From Tetragonia tetragonoides (taxonomy: Eukaryota > Streptophyta > Magnoliopsida > Caryophyllales > Aizoaceae), in NCBI GenBank assembly GCA_038025085.1, contig CM076148.1, positions 38,928,871 to 38,992,870 on the forward strand: a stretch of DNA of 64,000 nucleotides, read 5' to 3'. Shown here in pieces: positions 55,528 to 64,000 of this stretch. Position 1 is the first letter of the stretch. The number at the start of each line of letters is the position of its first letter. The notes beneath the pieces are model-generated. The model worked only from the letters and a program-made list of their open reading frames with translations. It had not been told where the DNA came from and ran no database searches. Position numbers and translations under genes: made by a program.

Positions 55528-56350
55528 ATCTTAATAAAATTGTGAAGTGACTACTTCCGTCATCAGAGTGAACTTATGGATTCAGTGTGGTATTTCATAG
55601 AGGGGTCTCCCTTAGATGTTTCTCCCCAAATTTCTTGAATATTGATGATCTGTAATTCAATTCTTATCCAGGCCTTCGTTATTCGTTATTATGCGCAGAT
55701 ACAAAATAGGTTAATACTTTGCATGTAATGCCTTTGTAATACTGTATTTGCATTAAATTTTTATGCATTGCATTTGCATGCCAGCGGTAAAGTTCCCAAC
55801 CGAAATTTCTACTTAGCATTGCTTTGCGAATTGCATATACTATTTCTTATTATCAGAATGCTTGCAGCTAGATTTCAGATGCGTAGTTGTTTGTTTAGCT
55901 TGAGGTTATTTTACTTGTGCTTCAAATGCTAGGTTTTTTTTGCTTTTTATAAGCTTTGGGTTATTGTAGGTAGAATGATTACTAGATTATTTTTGGATTT
56001 CATGAACTCATCTATTAGATTTGATTTGGTGCAATATGAAACTCTTCTTGATGTTTGTTCACACTAATGCAGAGTGCTATGGAACTTGTCAATAAACTTG
56101 CCATTTTCCCTACTGACATTGCATACTCGACAAAATCAGTCGACAATGCATACCTGATATTGCTTCAGTGTCAGCGGCTTGTTCTGATCTTACATTGCCA
56201 CCTAGAGCTGGTCTCTACATCAACACAACATGTGGACTGGTTTAACTGGTAAGTAACTTGTTGATCTTATCTTGGAAATTTTTTGCATCCTATGCTCATT
56301 TTGCCAAAGTTTCAAGCTCTTAATGTATAGTGAGTGAGCACTGAGCAGCC
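55528..56350. repeat. Tandem duplication, copy 1
   Basis: This segment is repeated at about 56764-57612. Shared strings include GGGGTCTCCCTTAGATGTT, TTGAATATTGATGATCTG, AATACTTGCATGTAATGCC, TACATTGCCACCTAGAGCTG and TTTAACTGGTAAGTAA. Copies differ by many substitutions and indels. No coding domain is recognised. Confidence 0.85.
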
Positions 56351-56371
56351 ATAGCACTCTGCATTAGTGTG
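56060..56371. repeat. Segment bounded by a 23-base perfect inverted repeat
   Basis: 56060-56082 (starting CACACTAATGCAGAG) is exactly complementary to 56349-56371. The right arm extends outward (ATCATTACACCCACTTGAAG, then CCTCCCAAT). The reverse complement of that extension occurs at 57281-57312, on the left arm of the second duplication copy. A 50-base inverted end of an old foldback or MITE-like element is likely. Confidence 0.65.
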
Positions 56372-56763
56372 ATCATTACACCCACTTGAAGCCTCCCAAT
56401 TTCAACTTCATTTGTGGGTGAAAAAGTAATGGGAGGTCTTTAAAAAAAGTAGGTTTTCTTTTCCAGAATCTGCTATTATGCAGTTCTTCTCTGTAGGATT
56501 ACCATGTTACACTTCTTGCTCTTACATAGTATTGTTGTTCTGCTGTTCTGCAGTTGTTCAGGGTATCCATATTTGCTCGAGGTGCCTTCCATCATCCTGG
56601 TTGCATCTCCACCACGTTTGAAGACAGCTACGAAATTGCAGAACCAAATAACTCTGTCCGAAATCAAAATATGAACTCTAACATAAAGCAAAGTAATACA
56701 ATCAATCACTCAGCAGTTTGAGCAAAATAATACAATCAACCACTCAGTAGTTTACTATATCGT

Positions 56764-57612
56764 ATCTTAATAAAAGTGTGTAGTGACTAGTTCTGTCATC
56801 TGATCTGAGCGAACATATGGATTCTGTGTGATATTTCATAAAGGGGTCTCCCTTAGATGTTCCTATTCAAATATCTTGAATATTGATGATCTGTTACTCA
56901 ATTCTGATCCAGGGCAGATATAAATAGGTTAATACTTGCATGTAATGCCTTTGTGATATTTGGTATTAGCATTAGATTTTTATGCTTTCCATTTGCATAA
57001 CTGTTCAATAAAAGTTCCCAACCAAAATGTCTACTATTGCTTTGCTAATTGCATATATTGTAGGTAGAATTATTACTTAGCATTACTTTTATTTACCAGA
57101 CTGCTTGAAGCGAGATTTCAAAGGCATAGTTGTTTAGCTTGATTGTCTCGTATAAGCTTTGGGTTATTGTAGGTAGAAATATTACTAATTTCTTTGTATT
57201 TCATGAACTCTTTTCTCAAATGGTTGAATCTATTAGATTTGATTTGGTGCAATATGAAATTCTTCTTGATGTTTGTTCGGATTGTTGGGAGGCTTCAAGT
57301 GGGTATAACGATCACAGTAATGCAGAGTCCTATGGAACTTGTCGATAAACTTGTCATTTTTCCCTACTGACATTGTATACTCGACAACATTAGTCGTCAA
57401 TGCATAGGATATTGCTTCAGTGTCACCTAGAGCTGTTCTTACATTGCCACCTAGAGCTGGTATCTACATCAACACATGTAGACTAGTTTAACTGGTAAGT
57501 AATTTGTTGACCTTATCTGGGAAAGTTTTGTCATCCTATGCTCATTTTGCCAATGTTTCAAGTGCTTAATGTATTATAGTGAGTGAGCACTGAGCTATTA
57601 AGCACTGAGCAG
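56764..57612. repeat. Tandem duplication, copy 2
   Basis: Colinear with 55528-56350, about 1.23 kb downstream. It contains about 30 extra bases around GGGAGGCTTCAAGTGGGTA (57286-57304), absent at the equivalent place in copy 1. It lacks the right inverted arm of copy 1. No gene is seen. Confidence 0.85.
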
Positions 57613-58277
57613 TCATATAGCTGAATCAATTTTGGGTTAGTAATATTACTATGCTGTTTTTGGGCATTTTAGGTAGCAGCTCATGGGGATCTTTGGCTAG
57701 ATGGTCATTTAGTTTAGTCTAGATGAATAGGCCTTGGTGAATAAGGTAAAGTGAGCGGAGCCGAGTTTCTCAGTTTCCGTCCGAAATCGAGAAAGTTCAT
57801 AAAATTCATAATCTTAATCTTTGTACTGATTACCAGAGATTTGTTTGGCTGCGAAAACTAATGCACATTATGAAGATTTTTCTGATAGGATCAGCTTTAG
57901 TTAGCAGTTGGATGCTTATTGTAGTTAGTTATCTAGCCTTTGAAGGCAGAAGAAGGGAATTTCTCTGATGTAGCATTGATCTTAACTGCAGAAGCTGTCT
58001 TGCTTCATGAAACAATATCAGTATGATCTCATACTACATACAGTATCTTATCTGCGAAGCAAAACTTGAATAATACAGAACCTAAAACAAAGTGTTGTTT
58101 CTTTGTCAAAGGCCCCTTTCTCCAATTTTATTTCTTTTATCAATTGCTCAACTCTATCAAGATTACACCTTCATCACTGTCCTACAGAGTCCCTCATCGA
58201 TCTAATACAATTTTCTCCTTTCTTCTCTAAACAATGATAATCTTAGCCTTCTTTACCGGTCCAAGTCTGATGTACAT
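57613..58277. other. Intergenic DNA
   Basis: AT-rich sequence between the tandem duplication and the minus-strand LINE tail. I see no gene, RNA or complete repeat. Confidence 0.4.
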
Positions 58278-59000
58278 TTTTTTGGAAGATGGTTAGCCTG
58301 TATTCCATCTTCCAATGTGACACCCACGGGAAAACATTTACAGTTTAGGTGAGCCAGAATAGCATCACCTTGCAGCTCAAACCTCTATACACTTCAATGA
58401 GAAACAGTGTAAACCAAAGGCTCTGTGGGCAAGGAACCCTACAGTCAAGCACAAAAAAAAATACTCAGAAGAAGATGAAATCAACCCAGCACACAGCAGG
58501 AACTAGCTAATTGTCGCCAGGAGACTTTGCTCGGAGTAGACAGCAAACGCTTTTACAAGCATTATATTGAATCTGTCTTGCCAGCTTCCGGGAGGACTGC
58601 TGTACCGAACCAAATACTCTACGACACCTCTCACACCAGATTTCATTTCATATAAGACACCCAAAAACGCTGCTTTATTCATATTATTCTTAATACTCTT
58701 GCTTCTACAGTGCGATTTGAACCATTTCAGTTCACGTTTAAGAGACCAATGCCTTCTTGTAATCCCCAACCAGTCCCGGATGTGTCTCCATAAAACCATA
58801 GCATACTCGCAATTGAAGAAAAGATGCTGGATAGAGTCGGTACCTGAAGGCAACCACCGGACACTTGCATTTCTCTTTTATTTTAGATTATCTGCAGTAG
58901 GTAATCTTCCAAGGGCAGCAAACCAACCAACAGTCCTATGTTTTGGCAATGATAGGGAACTAAAACATTGCCATCTGTTTTTTCTGAAGTACATTTTAGT
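58278..59000 (-). mobile_element. LINE 3'-end fragment, minus strand
   Basis: The minus strand reads KHRTVGWFAALGRLPTADNL, a stop, then GTDSIQHLFFNCEYAMVLW and on to a stop at 58503. This is the zf-RVT segment found at the C-terminus of plant LINE ORF2. A 3' UTR appears to run to an A7 stretch near 58276. It is 5'-truncated and has at least one stop. A family different from the intron-5 LINE is likely. Confidence 0.65.
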
Positions 59001-59228
59001 ATGTATGACAATCATTACAAAATATGAATTAGCAGTAAAGTCAACTTCAACTATTATCTCAAAACCTCTTCGATCATTCTAAGCGTTTTCAACTTACATC
59101 ATGAATATCTATTACATATCTCATGACTCATAGTATCTCAACTCATCATCTCAGGTTGCATATACATGGCCATCAATGTCGAATTCAGATCAGCCAAAAG
59201 TCCTGCAGCTTCAAGCAGGACAGTGAAA

Positions 59229-59352
59229 GGAAGCAACAACAACAACAACAGCCCAGTAAATGTCCCGCCGAGGGCGGGGTCTGAGGAGGTCTAGATTTAC
59301 GCAGCATTACCCCTAACTAGTCGACTAGTAGGGAGGTTGTTTCCAAAAGACC
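59229..59352 (+). repeat. SINE-like repeat (CAACAACAAC...GGTTGTTTCC)
   Basis: The block runs from (CAA)n through GCCCAGTAAATGTCCCGCCG, GGCGGGGTCTGAGGAGG, TTTACGCAGCATTACCCCTA to TAGGGAGGTTGTTTCC. This order of motifs is widespread in dicot genomes as a short interspersed repeat, possibly Au-SINE-related. No clear target duplication was found, so class and edges are tentative. Confidence 0.5.
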
Positions 59353-61559
59353 CACAAAAAGGAATTAGATATATGATATCTCTAATAGAGGGCGTATTGC
59401 ATAACTTGTTACTTATTTCTTTCAAAAAACTTGTTAATTTTCATAAATGTCATTTTCCCATTTCCTTCCAACTGAGAGCAAAAATAAACTCTCGATAGAG
59501 AGGTACAACTGACTCCAGCCCAATTGTACTTGTATACTCCTATAAAGCTTCGTGAACATAGTCTTGGGCTTGGCTATACATGGGTTCAGCCCATTGGATT
59601 ACAGGGACATGATAAAGGTCTGGAGGAATTGAAAGTTGTCCAAGAGAAGGTTTATTGGGAATGGAGGAGAAAGAGCTGAGAAAAACATATGCAAATTCTT
59701 AGACTTAGATTAACAATTGAATACAATATAATATCGACTGATATAGGCTAATCTCTAAACAACTTCCAACTAAAATGAATCTTAACATGAAATACGTGTC
59801 CACTACTACCACTAATCATGTAACTATTTAACGACTCTAGCTACTAACAACACTACTCTTAATTCTTAGAAAATTGTTTTGCCACTAAATATCAAAATTA
59901 AATTTCACTAATAGATCATTATAATTAATTTTGGAGTGTAAACTAACAATGTAAAGTTGTCCAAGAGAAGCTAACCATTTAACTTAATGTCTTGCCCATT
60001 TGCTAGTGTCGGATTTGATTTGTAACTCTAATAACTACAATGTTAGCGTGAACTTGGGGATGGGGAACAAATCAATGTGAATCTGTTGCTTAAGTTCAAC
60101 CTTAGGAAGTTTCATTCTACCTCCTAGTCCTAGACAGTATACAACCTTTGAACTGAAGACTTGCAGTCAATTATTAGAGTGACTTGTGATTATTCAACAA
60201 GAAAAATATGAAACACCTGATCTTTTCTGTAGTAACTGGTACAGTGGTACTGTACTCTGGGGTCTGTGTGCCTAATTAGTGAAGTCTAAAGTCTTGGTCG
60301 TCTTGTGAGACCAATTTTCCCGATTTAATCAGCTCATACGTGAATATCCCAATTTTCCCGATTTAATCAGCTGTCTTGGAGACCTTGGAGACAACATCCC
60401 TCAACATGAAGAGGGTAACAGTGATGAATTATTTCCAGGGCTGTACATAAGCGTGTTGCTTGGATTTATCACAGGATCTTGGAGACACGCCAGTTTCCGC
60501 TTCTTGGATGGCATCAAGGACAGAATTCATGTGATATTTGCTCTGAATATTGCCAAACCTTGCAGGAAGCTGAGACGCTACTTGGTAAATCCTAGGTAAC
60601 TAAGCAGTTTTTATTGGTTTGAAGTTAATTTGTTGCAAGCATAAATTTGTTGCAAGAATAATGCGTGGACAACCAAAAATTCAATGAAACTGTGTAAGAT
60701 ATCAATTTCAAGATGTAGTAGTATCGGAAAATATATTCCTACTGTTATTTTAAATTTGCACTTAATTAGAGAAATTTGTATTTGTAAATATATTCTAACA
60801 TTTATATGAATGACATAGAAGCCCATCTCTTTCTTTCATTTTTAAGATTATCTTTCTCCTATTCCTCTCCCCAAAAAAAGTAAAATACCTTGTTAATTTT
60901 CATATTTTTGTTCATAGGAGTTGACGATAGTGATTAATCATAAGCCCCAAATGCTCGGTTTTTCTTGTTCTCTTTTGTGTTTTTGCATATTTTATTTCGA
61001 CAAAAGTCTATTTACATGTGAGTTGTGAGAGTTGGTTTCTCTCTCGTTGTGAGAGGTTTATTCTCAAATCTTGTATCTTAGATTTACTTTTGGATAGAGA
61101 AAATCGTATTTGTAAATGTCGTATGGCTCTTTATGAATAAATATTTTTCTTTTTCCTTGCTCCAAAAAAAGAATTTATTTTTTTTATGGAATCCCTTTAA
61201 GCTCGATTAGTTAGCATGTCTTATGTGGACTTAGTCCAACGTGGACCATAAACACTAATGCAAATATTTAGGAACATGAAGGGTATATTTAAAAAGATAT
61301 AGATTATTGGTCCACTATGATTTTGTACAATTATTTGGATCTTATATTGGCACACATTAGCCATTACTACTTATTGATGCTCTCAAAAAAATACTCGTAG
61401 TCATATACTCCATATCATACAGGGAATGACCAGTATGTCCAGGATATTGGTCTGTTTAGTTCCTTGTTAGGACTCGTTTTATTTTTTTGGAGGGCAAAAA
61501 ATAAAACAGGCTTGAACACAATACTCTTTTTTGATCTTTAGAACACAATATTCAATACC
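59353..61559. other. Intergenic DNA
   Basis: AT-rich, with no gene recognised. A short tandem repeat (CCAATTTTCCCGATTTAATC twice, 60312-60372) is present. The sequence near 61060-61170 (ATGAATAAATATTTTTC...CCAAAAAAAG) looks like the 3' end of a retroposon. Confidence 0.4.
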
Positions 61560-61772
61560 AAATTTATTGCCCAAAAAATTGTTGGAATCAGTGTGGCAGC
61601 ATCCTTACAAATAACACCAGAATTAACCAATCTACCAAAATACTCTCTTCCGAGCCTAATACTGGAAAAGAGGGTTATCTCCTCTCCTAGTACTGCCTTC
61701 AAATCATCAAAGATTAGTACATCTTACGAGCAATCGCAATATGGCTGTATTGTGAAACGGTAATAGTTCAAA
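61560..61772 (-). other. 3' UTR of the RSA1-like gene
   Basis: On the minus strand this follows the stop codon and contains AATAAA (plus-strand TTTATT at 61563-61568), about 205 bases after the stop, as expected for a plant polyadenylation region. Confidence 0.5.
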
Positions 61773-64000
61773 CTACATCTCAACAGACATTCTCACAAGC
61801 TTCTCATAGAGAATGCGGTCATCCCTTCCTGTGTTGCTCTCCAACAGTGCACTTTGAACAAGTTCCTGATGGAGAAGAGTTATCAGCCAACCCAATCATT
61901 AAGCCTATAATGGGGAGACAGCAAAGAAAAGAGTGGAGAGAGATTCTTACCTTCACATCACGGTGTGAGTAAAATTTACCAAGGTTGTGCAGAATCAACC
62001 TCATATCTTCCACCTAAGAAGGAACATATTCCCTGGTTAATTGTGTATACTACTAAGAGAAATAATTCGGAGCAAAGAAGTAATTTACAAGCTTACCCTT
62101 ACGTAGCCGACTTGATTTCGGTCAAAGAACCTAAAAGCCTGACAATCACATACACAAAAACAAGAACCAAAATACAAAGCTACCATCAGCCAAAATCACA
62201 AGGTGAACTAAAAACTATCTGAAAAGTTTCAGGAATGTGAATCGACCTGGAGCAGTTCCTTGTCAACTGGCGCTTCTTTTGGAGCTGAAGTTCTTTTCTT
62301 TGAAGCTTCAGCTCTATCTTCTTTTGATTTATTTGCCTCTACATCACTATTAGGCTTTTTCTCAGCCACCTCAGCTTTCTCCTCAGCAGTTTTTCCTTTC
62401 GTGTCTTCCCCATTGTCCTGCACCTGGCTCTGTTCAGCATCAGTCTTTACCTTTTCATTATTCTGCGCACACCAGACAAAACCATTACATGTCAAAATGT
62501 ATGCAGAGGGATGAAGATTTGTGAGATTCAAAGAGTATAACAGCAGATTATTTAATGTGCTACAAGTCCTGATAAAACTCTCCCTCCTAAATCATGTTAA
62601 AGATGAAGATTAGTTGCGGAGTGTTTTTGGAGAGTTGTAATGACTGAAGCCCATGTCATCAACAGAGCGCTTCATCTTGCAAAGAAATGAAAGGCTTTTT
62701 CAACTGAATCAACCGGGCTCAGACATCAGCCAGAACCACATCTGACTAGGCAGTGAGGGATGCCATTCAGCCAAAACATGCCTCGTACTGAAGCAAACAA
62801 ATAAGGGTACTCAAAATATTCTGACCTCCTCGGATGACTCTTGTTGAGGGCTTCCCTCCTGCATTTCTTCGTCTTCCTCGGGATCTTCTTCAGGATCTTC
62901 TTCAGGATCCTCTTCCGGGTCCTCTTCTTCACTCATATCCTCCTCACCTTCTTGCTTCACCTCGTCAACCTTCTCATCTTTCTCTAGTTTCACAGTGCGA
63001 TCAACAACTATTTTCCCCTTGGCAGCTAATTTCTCATCATTGGACTGAGGTTCCTCTTTCACCTCAGATTTAGTAGCATTTTCTTCTGTGGGGGACTCTT
63101 CAGTTCTCAAACGCTTGCCAGCTGTTTTGTCTTTCATCTGTTTGTCAGCAGTCTGTTCCCTTTGTCTTTTACGTCTATTTCTCTTGGTGACAAATTTAAT
63201 CCGCAATTTCTGCAAAAATAGACATGTAAGCAAAATTCCATTCACTAAATGAATATACAACTGCAGAACCACTGCATTCGTACCTGTAGAAACGATAAAA
63301 CACGACAAGCCATCTGATACTGAAGCATTTCATAGAATGACTCAGCAAATACTGAGAGCTGCAAGATTACAAAACAATAGATACTCCGCAATCAGGCATT
63401 GCTTGCTCATAACTTATATGCTATTAAAAGAACAAAGCATCGCAGCAGCGAAGAACATTAACAAAGTATAAACAAAACAAACCTCAAAGGTTGGTTCCTC
63501 AACATCCTTGTCTGAGTAACCCAGCAGCGACTCCAGCGACAGTGACAAAGAACGTAACTGCAGCAAAAAAAAACTCATAACCAAGTAAGCAGCAGCGTGG
63601 ACACCGGACACATAGTATTTAAGATGGCATTAAAAAGTGGGTGGACGGAGAAATAAAAACAGGAGGGGGAAAATGAGGTTCATACTTTGGCATCCCTGTC
63701 ACTTTTTGTTTTTAAAATAAAGCCAGGGTGACGAGGAGGTTCCTCGGACTTTTTTCTCTCAGCATCTTTGCTGGATTTGCTTCTCTGCTCATCTTTCGCA
63801 TCTTTGTCCTTCCTCTCCTTTCCATCTTTTGATTTTTCCTTTTCCTTGGACTTCTTACTGTCATCATGATTATCCTTTGCAGAGACTTTTTGAGTCTCAG
63901 AAACTTTCTTCTCATTAGATGTCTGATCTTCCTTTAGTATCTTATCCAGCTTGTTCTCAGGCTTACTTGATAAAGCTGTGGTATCAAGCTTCTCTGAACT
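61773..64000 (-). CDS. RSA1: RSA1/EMB1579-like nuclear protein, C-terminal part (partial)
   Basis: Minus-strand coding exons: 64000(continues)-63686, 63557-63483, 63358-63284, 63209-62826, 62462-62247, 62138-62097, 62013-61951, 61865-61773; all phase 0 and GT-AG, giving the last 420 residues. The edge exon is Lys/Glu/Asp-rich (KSKEKEKSKDGKERKDKD) and ends HPGFILKTKSDRDAK. Then come LESLLGYSDKDVEEPTFE, FAESFYEMLQYQMACRVLSF, a basic KFVTKRNRRKRQRE (nuclear-signal-like), an acidic EEDP repeat, and an EF-hand-like DRNQVGYVRVED with flanking helices. The homologue SHORT ROOT IN SALT MEDIUM 1 (EMB1579) is a large nuclear calcium-binding protein needed for salt tolerance and embryogenesis, related to animal CCAR1. 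The N-terminal two-thirds lie beyond the window. Confidence 0.88.

Noticed and set aside
56055..56252. 65-codon ORF in the tandem duplication
   Set aside because: The matching region of the second copy is not open, so coding is unlikely.

Overview
The window is the left end of a plant chromosome, almost certainly from a flowering plant and probably a eudicot. It opens with degenerate CCCTAAA (Arabidopsis-type) telomere repeats. It then carries spliced nuclear genes with plant-specific homologues, plant LINEs, Ty3/gypsy and Copia LTR retrotransposons, MITEs and SINE-like repeats. No bacterial operon, CRISPR array, rRNA or tRNA gene is visible. All family names come from motif recognition by eye, because no search could be run.

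Bases 1-15925 are subtelomere. Telomere-like arrays (1-1842, 14250-14815, 15773-15925) are interrupted by a minus-strand, pol-less Ty3/gypsy element (1843-14249). It has two LTRs, a tRNA-Asp primer binding site, a broken gag-like reading frame and a 5-bp target duplication (AAAAC). A 6.3-kb plus-strand LINE with an RNase H domain (6416-12749, 18-bp target duplication) sits inside it. A PIF/Harbinger-like MITE (14816-15772) lies in the proximal array. The distal edge of the gypsy LTR, with its flanking repeats, is present a second time at 798-1340.

Bases 15926-20106 are AT-rich intergenic DNA ending in a hAT-like MITE and the APC2 leader. From 20107 to 51798 lies a complete 16-exon gene for APC2, the cullin-like subunit of the anaphase-promoting complex (878 codons). 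It is stretched to about 32 kb by transposons in its introns. These include a 5.7-kb LINE in intron 5 and a nest in intron 6 of a SINE, degenerate LINEs and a composite Copia element with a foreign LTR in its middle. More LINE tails lie in introns 7, 10 and 11, with a MITE in intron 11. All splice junctions used are GT-AG and the joined frame stays open.

Bases 53700-55331 hold a single-exon TPR-plus-SET protein of the SDG35/ATXR1 type. Downstream are an old tandem duplication with split inverted repeats (55528-57612), a minus-strand LINE tail and a SINE-like repeat. The right edge (61773-64000, minus strand) holds the last eight exons of an RSA1/EMB1579-type nuclear protein with an acidic repeat and a C-terminal EF-hand-like segment. 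Its 5' part lies outside the window.

The three host genes share no obvious pathway beyond nuclear function (ubiquitin-driven cell cycle control, protein methylation, nuclear calcium/salt response) and do not form a cluster. The most unusual structures are the composite Copia element, the copied LTR edge at the chromosome end, and the shared ATGA overlap between ORF1 and ORF2 in two different LINEs.
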